This document shows positions 1 through 8,546 of a DNA stretch of 32,308 nucleotides, piece after piece. The stretch covers positions 1 through 32,308 of the forward strand of contig JAQWOT010000146.1 in the NCBI GenBank assembly GCA_029245725.1, in the 5' to 3' direction. Positions within the stretch are counted from its first letter, which is position 1. Each line of letters begins with the position of its first letter. Source of the stretch: SAR324 cluster bacterium. GTDB lineage: Bacteria; SAR324; NAC60-12. The notes beneath the pieces were generated by a model, which did no database searches, had not been told where the DNA came from, and was given only the letters and a program-made list of their open reading frames with translations. Position numbers and translations under genes: made by a program.

Positions 1-2
1 GG

Positions 3-74
3 TATGAGGAGGATTTTGGCGCGGAAAAGCGACCTCAGAGTGGTATGAAAATCTATTCCCGATCCGGGTCATGA
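3..74 (+). CDS. C-terminal tail of an upstream unknown gene (5' partial)
   Basis: An open frame enters from the left edge and runs for 23 codons to a TGA at 72-74. It ends in a basic, Ser/Arg-rich tail (KIYSRSGS). The stop overlaps the ATG of the next gene as ATGA (71-74). The same arrangement is repeated at the following junction, which is the main reason to believe this frame is coding. The tail is too short for any family assignment. It would be the first visible member of a translationally coupled set of three genes. Confidence 0.5.
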   Translation, partial: YEEDFGAEKRPQSGMKIYSRSGS

Positions 75-460
75 GACTTCCCAAGAAAATGGATCCTGAA
101 GCTGAACTTTGGTCGCAACGTTTGAAACAACTCGAAAAGGATATCCAAACTCAACGGAATGATCTGGAATTTCAAAGATTTTGCTATCGATGTGTAAATT
201 TTTTCAGAAGGAATGAACAACACTGGCAAAAACAGTTAGTATTACAATCAATCCTCAAGAGAGTAGAACCATTTGAGGATCTTTACATTGAAGGACTAAG
301 GGGAGCTCTAGAAAAAGCCATTACAGCGGCTACGGGGGTCAGTCTTCTTGAAGATGTTATGCGGACATTGGTGAATGTACTAATCATTGATAATCTTGGT
401 TCCAAGTTGCCAAGAAAGCTTGGCAACTTGGAACCAACAGCCAGCGCATTAAGACAATGA
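71..460 (+). CDS. uncharacterised 129-residue protein, first of a coupled pair
   Basis: The product is a small, soluble-looking, mainly helical and charged protein with no signal peptide or membrane segment. I do not recognise the family. Residues 1-50 are rich in Glu, Lys, Gln and Arg (coiled-coil-like), followed by a C-F-R-R-N-E-Q stretch and a more hydrophobic region at about residues 85-108. The ATG at 71 was chosen because it overlaps the upstream stop as ATGA; the ATG at 89 is an alternative. The gene ends with ATGA over the next start. The last 20 or so codons contain a perfect 19-bp inverted repeat (396-437), so the C-terminus is encoded largely by a palindrome and may be a late addition to the protein. 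Confidence 0.6.
   Translation: MRLPKKMDPEAELWSQRLKQLEKDIQTQRNDLEFQRFCYRCVNFFRRNEQHWQKQLVLQSILKRVEPFEDLYIEGLRGALEKAITAATGVSLLEDVMRTLVNVLIIDNLGSKLPRKLGNLEPTASALRQ
396..437. repeat. perfect 19-bp inverted repeat (hairpin) inside the gene end
   Basis: Bases 396-414 are the exact reverse complement of 419-437, with a 4-base loop AAAG at 415-418. The arm itself holds two CCAAG units three bases apart. The hairpin is in the coding frame of the 71-460 gene and ends 19 bases before the start codon of the next gene. No T-run follows, so it is not a standard intrinsic terminator. It resembles the palindromic elements that insert in frame near gene ends in some genomes. A role in controlling translation of the downstream gene is also possible. 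Confidence 0.85.
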
Positions 461-1281
461 CGCTCAATCAACTGCAACACTTGCATAGGAAAATCGATCA
501 AGATGCTCAACAGATCGATCTTCGAAAAATCCCAACAAGTCTTTTTCAACATCCTGATATGAAAAAGTATGACTTGGTGTTGATTAATCCATGGCGATTT
601 GAAGGAAATAAACTGCCCATTCTGATCTTGGTGCGTACAACAGGGAATCTTAGTCGAAAAGAGGAAAAATCACTCGCGAAACAGCCTCAGAATCAGCAGC
701 GGATTGAGGAAGCTAAGAAGCATCTAAAGAATCTACAAGAACAGATTGATCCGATTCAGGTTGAATTAGACCTCATTGAGGCTGATGACTTTAGCAATGA
801 GAACCAACAAGAAGTTGCGCATTATCAGTATCTTATAAAGTCCAAAAAGCAATTACTTGAAAAAATCCTTCAGAAAGAATCATTGATTCAGGAATTGACA
901 AAACCAATTGATCCCAAGAGGAAAACTCATCTGCAACTACTGAATCTTATGAACTGCGACAGCAAAGAGGAAGGCATTGCTGAGAAAGCCACTTCCATGC
1001 TGAAACGAGCATTCACACTTGAAAGCAAGCGAAATGAGGAGGGTATTCATCAAGATATAAAAAAACTGTCAGTGTTCCTAAGACAACATGTCAAGATTGT
1101 CAATACTCTGGAGCACATCCAAATTGAGATGAATGAGCTTGAGAGCAACCTCCAGAATTTAATCACAGAAAAAGATTCAGATAACACAAATCTGTGGCGG
1201 AGGCCATTCCTAGAATATCAATTAGACAATTTGGAATATTGCATTCTTGAGGAAAAACTGACTGAGCTTGCCAAATCTTAA
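457..1281 (+). CDS. uncharacterised coiled-coil protein, 274 residues
   Basis: I do not recognise this protein. It is soluble and highly charged. The N-terminal 60 residues are more globular, with a hydrophobic strand-like stretch (YDLVLINPW, then LPILILVRT). Long helical, probably coiled-coil segments follow at about residues 70-150 and 190-240, rich in Gln, Glu, Lys and Leu. The start overlaps the stop of the previous gene (ATGA at 457-460) and has only a weak ribosome site, so translation is probably coupled. The 19-bp hairpin lies directly upstream. The pair, with the gene tail further left, looks like one operon of unknown function, possibly two subunits of one complex. No clear terminator follows before modA. 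Confidence 0.7.
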   Translation: MTLNQLQHLHRKIDQDAQQIDLRKIPTSLFQHPDMKKYDLVLINPWRFEGNKLPILILVRTTGNLSRKEEKSLAKQPQNQQRIEEAKKHLKNLQEQIDPIQVELDLIEADDFSNENQQEVAHYQYLIKSKKQLLEKILQKESLIQELTKPIDPKRKTHLQLLNLMNCDSKEEGIAEKATSMLKRAFTLESKRNEEGIHQDIKKLSVFLRQHVKIVNTLEHIQIEMNELESNLQNLITEKDSDNTNLWRRPFLEYQLDNLEYCILEEKLTELAKS

Positions 1282-1402
1282 AAAATTCATTTGTTCTAAT
1301 TTTTACCCACGGCCATTCGTCAGATAAATCCTCTGTTCCGTCTAGAAATCGTATTCAATTGTTCAAACAAGTATCCCCAAAGCCAGACTCAAAATAAGCA
1401 AA

Positions 1403-2149
1403 ATGTTGCTAAAAAAAATTCAGTTTCTGCTCTTATTTCTCTTCTTTAATTTCCACATAGTACATGCTGAGAAATTACTTGTCGCCGTAGCATCCAACTT
1501 TGTCGCTCCAGCAAAAGAATTGAGTCAGGAATTTTCCTGGATAACCTCTCATAATGTGAGCCTGAGCTTTGGCTCAACCGGCAAATTATACGCTCAAATC
1601 GTCCACGGCGCTCCTTTTCAAGTATTCCTTGCAGCTGACCAAGAACGCCCATTTAAATTAGTTTCAGAAGGTATTGCTGAGAAGGGTAGCCAATTCACTT
1701 ATGCCCTTGGGCGGATTGTGCTCTATTCTCCAAGGGTGGAAACTGATCAACAACGTTTGGAGATTTTAAAATCGAATGAATTTGCTCGAATGGCGATCGC
1801 AAATCCAACGACAGCGCCATATGGCAGAGCAGCATTGGAGGTTCTCCAAAACCTAGTGATCTTGGAAAATCTCAGTACAAGAATTATTCAAGGTGATAAC
1901 ATCGCTCAGACCCTTCAGTTTTTGAGCACTGGCAATGCCGAATTAGGCTTCGTCTCAAGATCTCAGGTTATCAATATTGACCCAGATCTGTATTGGACTA
2001 TTCCTGCAGATTTACACACCCCAATCCAACAAGATGCTGTGCTCCTACAGAAAGGTCTGGATACAAAAGCTGCCAGAGAATTTCTAGAATTTCTTAAAAG
2101 TGATCTTGCAAGAGAAATAATTCAGTCTTTTGGTTATGACTTGGAATGA
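1403..2149 (+). CDS. modA: molybdate ABC transporter, periplasmic binding protein
   Basis: This is the periplasmic molybdate/tungstate binding protein of the ModABC importer. At 248 residues it is close to the usual size. A signal peptide spans about residues 1-22 (two Lys, a Leu/Phe-rich core, then VHA before Glu23). Family hallmarks follow: VAVASNF at 27-33, GSTGKLY at 57-63 (oxyanion-binding loop), a VFLAAD motif near 74-79, ANPTTAPYG and a C-terminal GFVSRSQV. It lies 9 bases ahead of modB and in one strand with modB and modC. The ribosome site before the ATG is weak. No ModE-type operator was recognised in the 121-base upstream gap. Confidence 0.93.
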   Translation: MLLKKIQFLLLFLFFNFHIVHAEKLLVAVASNFVAPAKELSQEFSWITSHNVSLSFGSTGKLYAQIVHGAPFQVFLAADQERPFKLVSEGIAEKGSQFTYALGRIVLYSPRVETDQQRLEILKSNEFARMAIANPTTAPYGRAALEVLQNLVILENLSTRIIQGDNIAQTLQFLSTGNAELGFVSRSQVINIDPDLYWTIPADLHTPIQQDAVLLQKGLDTKAAREFLEFLKSDLAREIIQSFGYDLE

Positions 2150-2158
2150 GATTTCCCC

Positions 2159-2845
2159 TTGAATGAATGGTTTGATGCTGAGATGTGGGAGGCTACCAAA
2201 CTCACCCTTAAATTAGCCTTTGTCACCACACTCCTTTTACTGATTCTAGGGACTCCAATCGCTTGGTGGCTTGCCCGTTCAAAGTCATTTATTAAAGAAA
2301 TTATCGGAACTTTAGTCGCCCTGCCGCTCGTTCTTCCTCCTACAGTCCTAGGCTTCTATCTGCTTTTGCTGCTTAGTCCACAGGGAAATTTTGGTAGCTG
2401 GTTATCGCAAGTTTTTGGTTCACCTTTCCCTTTTTCCTTCAAGGGATTAGTCGTTGGATCAGTCATCTACTCACTGCCTTTTGTCGTCCAACCTATTCGG
2501 AACTCTTTTGAAGCTATTGGAGAGCATTCATTGGAAGCTGCGGCTAGCCTTCGGGCAAGTCCATTCGATGTCTTTTTTTCAGTTGCCTTACCTCTCGCTA
2601 GGCCAGGCATACTAACCGGATCAGTCTTGGGTTTTGCTCACACCGTAGGAGAGTTTGGTGTGATTTTGATGTTAGGTGGAAATATCCCTGGAGAGACCAA
2701 AGTTCTCTCAGTAGCGATTTATGATTATGTTGAATCTCTTCAATGGGAAAAAGCCCATGTACTGGCTGGAGGTATGATTGGATTTTCCTTTTGCGTGATC
2801 TTGGCAACAACTCTTATCGAACGTCATTGGCGAGAAAAAAAGTAA
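2159..2845 (+). CDS. modB: molybdate ABC transporter, permease
   Basis: This is the inner-membrane permease of the molybdate importer; 228 residues is typical of ModB. It has about five membrane segments. The segment [18 protein letters not shown] (about 52-69) is characteristic of the family. The EAA loop that docks on the ATPase is clear at about 126-150 (EAAASLRAS, then ALPLARPGI). The frame begins at TTG 2159, with a GGAATGAG-like stretch just upstream; the alternative ATG at 2183 would shorten the N-terminus by 8 residues. The stop overlaps the modC start (TAATG at 2843-2847). Confidence 0.93.
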   Translation: MNEWFDAEMWEATKLTLKLAFVTTLLLLILGTPIAWWLARSKSFIKEIIGTLVALPLVLPPTVLGFYLLLLLSPQGNFGSWLSQVFGSPFPFSFKGLVVGSVIYSLPFVVQPIRNSFEAIGEHSLEAAASLRASPFDVFFSVALPLARPGILTGSVLGFAHTVGEFGVILMLGGNIPGETKVLSVAIYDYVESLQWEKAHVLAGGMIGFSFCVILATTLIERHWREKK

Positions 2846-3951
2846 TGAGTAGATTTGAAGCCGAGTTCAAAGGGAGACTTGGAAATTTTGAGGTGGATGT
2901 CTTTTTCACTCTACCGCAAACAGGAATTACCGCATTATTTGGTCCTTCCGGCTGTGGTAAAACCACTATCCTACGCTGCATTGCAGGTTTAACTCAGCTA
3001 GAGGGTAACTTAGTTGTTGATGGAAAAAGTTGGCAGAATTCTTCTAATTTTTTGCCAACTCATCGCCGCCCAATTGGCTATGTCTTTCAAGATGCGAATC
3101 TGTTTCCGCATCTTTCTGTTCGAAGGAACCTTGAATATGGGTTGAGGCGCATTCAAAACACTCAGAAGACCAAGCTATGGGAGGAGATAACGGAAATGTT
3201 AGGCTTGGGGGCCTTACTAGACCGTGAACCTAGCAAGCTTTCAGGTGGAGAAAAGCAGCGAGTTGCCATTGCAAGAGCTTTACTCTCTGCTCCAGAAATT
3301 CTCTTGATGGATGAACCACTCTCCGCACTGGATCGCTTCAGCAGAATGGAGATTCTACCTTACCTACAAAGGCTCCATCTAGATCTAAAAGTACCAATTG
3401 TTTACGTAAGCCATGATTTGCATGAGGTCGAACAACTCGCAGATTGGATGATTCTGCTTAAAAAAGGGCATGTCATTGCCCAAGGCAGTATTTCGGAATT
3501 ACTAGCTAATCCACAATTACCATTAGCAAGGTTACCAGAAGCAGCTGTAATTCTGGAGGGAGCAATGCAAGATTTTGATTCAAAGTATTGTCTTTCAAAA
3601 ATAGCAGTTAATGGCGGATCTCTGACTCTATCCCAGAATTTGGGCATGGTTGGAAGCCGTCATCGTTTAAGAATTATGGCAAGAGAAGTAGGGATCGCCA
3701 AATCATGGCAAGACGGAGATGCTAGCTTCTTGAATGTTCTATCAGCCATAATATTTGACATTCAACCTTTTGGGGAGCAACAAGCTACAGTATTTTTACG
3801 TCTAGGAAAACAAGCCAATGGGGATGTTCTCTTGGCTAGAATCACAAGAAAATCCTGTGATGTACTTCAGTTGAAAGAAGGGGATGAGGTAAAAGCCTTG
3901 ATCAAAAGTGTGGGGTTGGTGGGTGTTCCAACTGTGGATCAGGCCGGATAG
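2845..3951 (+). CDS. modC: molybdate ABC transporter, ATP-binding protein with MOP domain
   Basis: This is the cytoplasmic ATPase of the molybdate importer. The frame is open from 2743, but the ATG at 2845 overlaps the modB stop (TAATG) and gives a normal 368-residue ModC, so that start was chosen. Visible motifs are Walker A GPSGCGKT (33-40), Q-loop VFQD (80-83), signature LSGGEKQ (132-138), Walker B ILLMDEP (152-158) and the switch His190. A C-terminal MOP/TOBE molybdate-sensing domain spans about 294-358. The D-loop reads SALD. The 3' end overlaps the convergent FbpC-like gene by 13 bases. With moeA in the same window, this supports a functional molybdenum-cofactor economy. Confidence 0.95.
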   Translation: MSRFEAEFKGRLGNFEVDVFFTLPQTGITALFGPSGCGKTTILRCIAGLTQLEGNLVVDGKSWQNSSNFLPTHRRPIGYVFQDANLFPHLSVRRNLEYGLRRIQNTQKTKLWEEITEMLGLGALLDREPSKLSGGEKQRVAIARALLSAPEILLMDEPLSALDRFSRMEILPYLQRLHLDLKVPIVYVSHDLHEVEQLADWMILLKKGHVIAQGSISELLANPQLPLARLPEAAVILEGAMQDFDSKYCLSKIAVNGGSLTLSQNLGMVGSRHRLRIMAREVGIAKSWQDGDASFLNVLSAIIFDIQPFGEQQATVFLRLGKQANGDVLLARITRKSCDVLQLKEGDEVKALIKSVGLVGVPTVDQAG

Positions 3952-4997
3952 GTTCTGCTGTGTTGGGGTTTAAGTTGCACTGTGTCTCCCAAGAGCCAAC
4001 TCTCTCTGGATGGAACACTGACACGCAGAACCAAGCCATTCTCATGGCGTACATGCACAATTTTGTGATCACCACGAAAAGAAATCTCCTGAATCCAACC
4101 TGCTTGTGAAGTTGTCTCAGGGACTTTTAAAATTTTGATATCTTCTAGTCGAGACATCCATAATTGATCACAGATTTTTGGAAGCTGAGGTATATTTTCA
4201 AGCCCAATAGCTGATCCAACAAGCTCTAGGGGTACCAGATTCGCTTCACCCACGAAGGAAGCGACCCAAGCCGTGGCCGGTTCATGGTATACCTCTTCCG
4301 GGTTTCCGTTCTGAACAACTTTTCCTCGGGATAGCAAAATCATCCGATCCGCAAATGTGTAAGCCTCCGTCTGATCATGTGTGACCAGAATTGCGCTCAC
4401 CTTAGCTTCATGCAGAATATCCCGAATATCCTGCCGAATCTGCACTCTTAGCCGATAATCCAGACTATTGAATGGTTCATCCAACAACAACAATCTTGGA
4501 GCCGGCGCCAGAGCCCTAGCTATCGCAATCCGTTGTTGTTCTCCACCTGAAAGTTCGTGTGGCATTTTCTTTTCAGAGCCAGATAATTCCACAAGTTTCA
4601 GCATTTCCTCCACACGTGAACGTTTTTCGTCCTTTGAACCATTTAGCCCATAAGCCACATTTTTGAAAACATTAAGGTGAGGAAAGAGAGCAATATCTTG
4701 GAAGACCATCCCTACACGCCTTAACTCAGGGGCTACCATGTGGTGAACACTACTCATTTCTTCTCCACCAATAAAAATCTCCCCAGCTTGTGGCTCATCC
4801 AAGCCTGCAATCAAGTTCAGAAGGGTGGATTTCCCACAGCCAGAGGGCCCAAGTATCGAAAGCAACTCATGGGGTCGTAGATTAAGACTTACTCCATCCA
4901 CTGGCTTAATTTTCCCGTAGTGCTTAACGAGATTTTTACATTCCAGCAGGAAATCAGATGTAACTGGCGCTAGTTTACGGCTTCGAAAAAATGACAT
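3939..4997 (-). CDS. orphan ABC transporter ATPase, FbpC/PotA-like
   Basis: The product is a 352-residue ATP-binding subunit of an importer. Motifs are Walker A GPSGCGKS (50-57), VFQDIALFPHL (98-108), signature LSGGEQQ (149-155), Walker B LLLLDEP (169-175) and His206 in VTHDQTEA. The stretch from the signature to the conserved Y-H-x-P-A-T-x-W-V-A sequence reads like Fe(III)-type FbpC and polyamine-type PotA proteins. A TOBE-like C-terminal region of about 100 residues follows. No permease or binding protein lies nearby, so the partner must be elsewhere and the substrate is unresolved. The gene starts 23 bases after recN on the same strand and is probably co-transcribed with it. It overlaps modC tail-to-tail by 13 bases. 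Confidence 0.85.
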   Translation of the reverse strand: MSFFRSRKLAPVTSDFLLECKNLVKHYGKIKPVDGVSLNLRPHELLSILGPSGCGKSTLLNLIAGLDEPQAGEIFIGGEEMSSVHHMVAPELRRVGMVFQDIALFPHLNVFKNVAYGLNGSKDEKRSRVEEMLKLVELSGSEKKMPHELSGGEQQRIAIARALAPAPRLLLLDEPFNSLDYRLRVQIRQDIRDILHEAKVSAILVTHDQTEAYTFADRMILLSRGKVVQNGNPEEVYHEPATAWVASFVGEANLVPLELVGSAIGLENIPQLPKICDQLWMSRLEDIKILKVPETTSQAGWIQEISFRGDHKIVHVRHENGLVLRVSVPSRESWLLGDTVQLKPQHSRTYPA

Positions 4998-5020
4998 TTT
5001 TGAGGAAGAGTCTTTGTAGC

Positions 5021-6703
5021 TTATGTCGCAGTTGTTGAATGGGATCGCTTTCGCATCTCACGCGCCAATTTTAATGCTTGATTTGTGATCTCCGATCCAT
5101 CAAGGAGTCTAGCGATTTCCATGATCGCATGTTGCTTGTCCAGATTTTCAATGAAAGTGTAGGCTTGGTCCTTTTCTGTAGATTTAGTCACTGCATAATG
5201 GTGTTCAGCAAATGCTGCAATTTGCGGAAGATGGGTAATACAAAGCGTCTGTTGGCGTTTTCCTAAATATGCCAACTTCCTTCCAACTGTCTCTGCAACA
5301 CTACCACTTATGCCCGTGTCGACTTCATCAAAGATCAGAGTTTCCACAGTGTCTGTGGTTAGGATAGTCTGGATTGCCAACATCACTCTGGATAACTCCC
5401 CCCCAGAAGCAATCTTTACGAGGGGACGCAGCGGCTGTCCCGGATTGACAGAGAGCATGAATTCAACTCGATCAGCACCATTTGAGCTAAATGAATCATC
5501 ATATTTTTTTTCAAAGGAAGTTTCGAATTTTGCCCGATTCATTCCAAGCTCTCTCAATTCCCTACTGATCGCCTCGTCGAGTTTCTTAGCTGCTTTTTTT
5601 CTTTCTGACGAAAGATTTGTCGACTGTTCTCTTAAGATTGTGACTAATTCATGAATTTCATTTTCTAAGGCTGACACATCTTCTTCCAGATTTTGGAGAC
5701 CTTGTAGCTCCGTTTGATGTCGTTCACAGAGTTCTATTAGTTGAGTTGTGTTGGTTACCCTATACTTGCGCTGCATTGTTTGGAGTAAGCTTAAACGATC
5801 ATTGACCCAAGCCAAGCGTTCAGGGTTGTCTTCAATTCGGTCCTGTCTGTATCTTAATGACTGGCTCAATTCATCAAGCTGAAGAAGTGACTGATCAAGA
5901 TTCTCTAAAAGTGCCGTGCAACCAGGGTCCATTCGTTCAGCATCTTGTAACTGCCTTTTCAAACTACTCAGTACTTCCAAAATAGATCCATCCTCTTCAT
6001 AAAGAATGGTCTGCATTCCTACATAAAGGTTCAGAAGTTGTTCCGCATTAGCAAGCATTTTGGACTCTGTCTCAAGATCATCCATCTCTTGCCGCTTCAG
6101 GTTGAGGCTGGAAAGCTCTTGAAACTGTGCCTCCAGAAGCATCTGTCTATCCGTACGGTTTGCTAACCGTTCCTGCCACTCTTCCTGCTCACGTCGTTTC
6201 CTAGTCCATTTTTTATGAACTTCTCGGAGTGCCCCTCTTGTCGGGAATAGATTGCCAAAGGCATCCAAAAAATCTAAATGATGAGAGGAATCAAGAAGTG
6301 CTTGGTTATCGTGTTGACCATGGATATGAACAAGTCCTCGCCCAACTTCTGCAAGCAAGCCCTGAGTGACAGAAGTGTCGTTTAGAAAGCGTTTCTGGCG
6401 GTTATTTGTGTTAAGCATTCGGCGAATCAATAGTTCATTTTCATGAGGTATTTCCGATTCACTAAGCAATCGCTTCAATTCAGTTTGTTTTGAAATATCA
6501 AATGTTCCCTCCACTAGCGCTTGAGAAGAACCCTGTCGAATTAGTCCAAAATCAGCTCGATCTCCCAACAGTAATTGAAGACCATCAATCATGATCGATT
6601 TCCCTGCACCGGTTTCTCCAGTCATGATGGAAAAACCATCAAAAAAATCGATTTCTAGATTTTCAATTGTCGCTAAATTCTGAATCCGCAAATGCAGCAG
6701 CAT
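5021..6703 (-). CDS. recN: DNA repair protein RecN
   Basis: RecN is an SMC-like ATPase used in double-strand break repair; 560 residues is the usual length. The N-terminus (LRIQNLATIENLEIDF) and Walker A GETGAGKS (29-36) are textbook RecN. The centre (about 150-370) is a long coiled coil rich in Gln, Glu and Leu. The C-terminal ATPase half has SGGELSRVMLA, Walker B IFDEVDTGISG (about 457-467) and THLPQIAAFA (490-499). It starts 17 bases after mrp and is followed 23 bases later by the FbpC-like gene, so it sits inside a minus-strand operon. I saw no LexA-type operator immediately before the start. Confidence 0.97.
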   Translation of the reverse strand: MLLHLRIQNLATIENLEIDFFDGFSIMTGETGAGKSIMIDGLQLLLGDRADFGLIRQGSSQALVEGTFDISKQTELKRLLSESEIPHENELLIRRMLNTNNRQKRFLNDTSVTQGLLAEVGRGLVHIHGQHDNQALLDSSHHLDFLDAFGNLFPTRGALREVHKKWTRKRREQEEWQERLANRTDRQMLLEAQFQELSSLNLKRQEMDDLETESKMLANAEQLLNLYVGMQTILYEEDGSILEVLSSLKRQLQDAERMDPGCTALLENLDQSLLQLDELSQSLRYRQDRIEDNPERLAWVNDRLSLLQTMQRKYRVTNTTQLIELCERHQTELQGLQNLEEDVSALENEIHELVTILREQSTNLSSERKKAAKKLDEAISRELRELGMNRAKFETSFEKKYDDSFSSNGADRVEFMLSVNPGQPLRPLVKIASGGELSRVMLAIQTILTTDTVETLIFDEVDTGISGSVAETVGRKLAYLGKRQQTLCITHLPQIAAFAEHHYAVTKSTEKDQAYTFIENLDKQHAIMEIARLLDGSEITNQALKLAREMRKRSHSTTAT

Positions 6704-6720
6704 AGTTGCTCATTCTTGAT

Positions 6721-7815
6721 TCAGTAGATGTCGTCGAGGGAAGAGATCACATTATCAGCGATTAGGTGGAAGGCTTCTGCAGCAGGGCTATCAGATGGGG
6801 CTTGGTTCATGAGAGGCTTGCCCAGGTCACCTCCTTCACGAACGGCTAGTTCCAAAGGAATAGCACCAAGAAAAGGCACTTCGTATTTGCGGCAAGCTTC
6901 TTCAGCGCCATGTTGGCTGAAGATAGCTGTTTTTTCACCACAATGAGGACATTCAAAGTAGCTCATATTCTCCACAATGCCAACGATGGGAATATCGACC
7001 TTGGAAAACATATTGATTGCTTTGTAAGCATCCACTAAGGCCATGTCTTGTGGAGTGGAAACCACAACGGCACCAGCCAACTCACAGAGCTGTGAAATGC
7101 TGAGTTGAACATCCCCAGTTCCTGGAGGCATGTCGATAATCATTATATCACCACCTGGCCAGGCTGTATCTCGCAAAAGTTGTTCTACTGCCTGATGAAC
7201 CATCGGCCCTCTCCAGACCATTGCCGCCTCATCATCAATCAGATTACCAATCGACATCGCATGTAAACCCATCACTTCCAGCGGCATCAAGTTTTCTTCC
7301 CGTAGTTCTGGTTTCACTCCCCGGAGACCAGTCATAATGGGGAAACTTGGACCATAAATATCAGCGTCAAAAAAACTTACACTAAATCCTTTTTGCTGGA
7401 GGGCTAGCGCTAAATTTAGGGATACCGTAGATTTTCCAACCCCCCCCTTGCCACTGGCCACGGCTAAAACCGCATCATAGTTTTGAAGATAAGCAGTTCT
7501 TTGTGGCTGCCGAGCGCGTCTGCTGTTCTCTGATTCGGGTGTCGAAGCAGTATCTTCCTCTGATTCATCATCAATGGGGGCCTTTTCCAAGACTTCAACA
7601 GCCACTCGAGAAATACTTGGTAAGTTCCGGATATTCTCCTCAATCTGCGTTGGGAGTATTTGACGCAACCTCGACTCTAAGGGCAGAACAATCGTGAATT
7701 TGGCGAAGTCATTGTTGACCACACAGCTATGAACAATCTCTGTTTCAGTGAGTGGCCTTCCATCAACTTCGATTTCAGCCAGAACAGACGTAAATTGTTG
7801 TTCCAATGATTCCAT
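6721..7815 (-). CDS. mrp: Mrp/ApbC-type iron-sulfur cluster carrier ATPase
   Basis: This cytoplasmic P-loop ATPase of the Mrp/NBP35 family carries and delivers [4Fe-4S] clusters. It is 364 residues long, as usual. Residues 3-80 form the N-terminal MIP18/DUF59-type domain, followed by an acidic linker (about 82-100). The deviant Walker A SGKGGVGKST is at 121-130, DMPPGTGD at 228-235 and the cluster-binding C-x-x-C at Cys289/Cys292. It lies 11 bases after ubiE and 17 bases before recN in the same direction. Iron-sulfur clients in this window could include LarE, if that enzyme is of the cluster-binding type; this link is inferred. Confidence 0.95.
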   Translation of the reverse strand: MESLEQQFTSVLAEIEVDGRPLTETEIVHSCVVNNDFAKFTIVLPLESRLRQILPTQIEENIRNLPSISRVAVEVLEKAPIDDESEEDTASTPESENSRRARQPQRTAYLQNYDAVLAVASGKGGVGKSTVSLNLALALQQKGFSVSFFDADIYGPSFPIMTGLRGVKPELREENLMPLEVMGLHAMSIGNLIDDEAAMVWRGPMVHQAVEQLLRDTAWPGGDIMIIDMPPGTGDVQLSISQLCELAGAVVVSTPQDMALVDAYKAINMFSKVDIPIVGIVENMSYFECPHCGEKTAIFSQHGAEEACRKYEVPFLGAIPLELAVREGGDLGKPLMNQAPSDSPAAEAFHLIADNVISSLDDIY

Positions 7816-7826
7816 GATTGCTTCCT

Positions 7827-8546
7827 TCAGGGAGCAGAGGTTTTGTAAGCGACATGAATTGTCGAGGCACCAAATACAAAATCGTAGTAGTCAGCCTGTT
7901 GAAAACCGACTTCAAGTAGTTTCCGCTTCAGGGTTTCTTGATCAGGATACTTCAAAGAAGACTGAGGAAGATAGGTGAACATCTCTTGCTCAGGCATTAG
8001 CCATTCACCAATTTTTGGGACCACCTTGAAGAAGTAGAAATGGCTCAAAACATCTATCAATGGCAGCCGTACTTTTCCCACATCCAGACTAACCAAGACC
8101 CCCCCTGGTTGCAAGATACGCCTTATCTCCAAGAGTCCCTTCGTGAGATCATCAAGGTTACGCAGTCCATAACCAATAGTCACCGCAGCAAACCAGTCAT
8201 CCGGGAAAGGTAGGCGAAGGGCATCCCCTTGGATCCATTGAACCGAATCAACCTTTGTCCGATCTGCAGCGATCCCCAACATGGATGCAGCAAAATCAAC
8301 TCCTGTCACTTCTGCATCAGGATGCTGCTTGATGACAGCCCTTGCAATGTCTCCAGTTCCGCAACAAAGGTCCAGGCAACGTTCTCCTTCCCGAAGACCC
8401 GTCTGACGCGCAACAAAACGCTTCCAATAACGGTGCATCCCAAAGGTAATGAGGTCATTGAACCGGTCATACTTCAACGCAATCTCGTTGAATTTGCGGC
8501 TAACGTATTGGGCTTTATAATCAGTCGATGGGAGTTGGTAGGTCAA
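7827..8546 (-). CDS. ubiE: quinone C-methyltransferase, UbiE/MenG family
   Basis: This is a SAM-dependent methyltransferase of ubiquinone and/or menaquinone synthesis, 239 residues. It has the family N-terminus (VSRKFNEIALKYDRFND), SAM motif I LDLCCGTGD (58-66), the family stretch TIGYGLRNLDD, and the post-motif ILQPGGVLVSLDVGK. The sequence cannot decide between demethylmenaquinone and the ubiquinone precursor as substrate; no other quinone gene is nearby. The start overlaps the stop of the upstream fusion gene by 4 bases (ATGA), indicating coupling, and mrp follows 11 bases later. Confidence 0.93.
   Translation of the reverse strand: MTYQLPSTDYKAQYVSRKFNEIALKYDRFNDLITFGMHRYWKRFVARQTGLREGERCLDLCCGTGDIARAVIKQHPDAEVTGVDFAASMLGIAADRTKVDSVQWIQGDALRLPFPDDWFAAVTIGYGLRNLDDLTKGLLEIRRILQPGGVLVSLDVGKVRLPLIDVLSHFYFFKVVPKIGEWLMPEQEMFTYLPQSSLKYPDQETLKRKLLEVGFQQADYYDFVFGASTIHVAYKTSAP

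Noticed and set aside
2743-2844. N-terminal extension of modC
   Set aside because: It would overlap the modB end by about 100 bases. The ATG at 2845 overlaps the modB stop and gives a standard ModC.
5310-5654. Plus-strand frame opposite recN
   Set aside because: It is antisense to the conserved ATPase half of RecN and carries no motif of its own.
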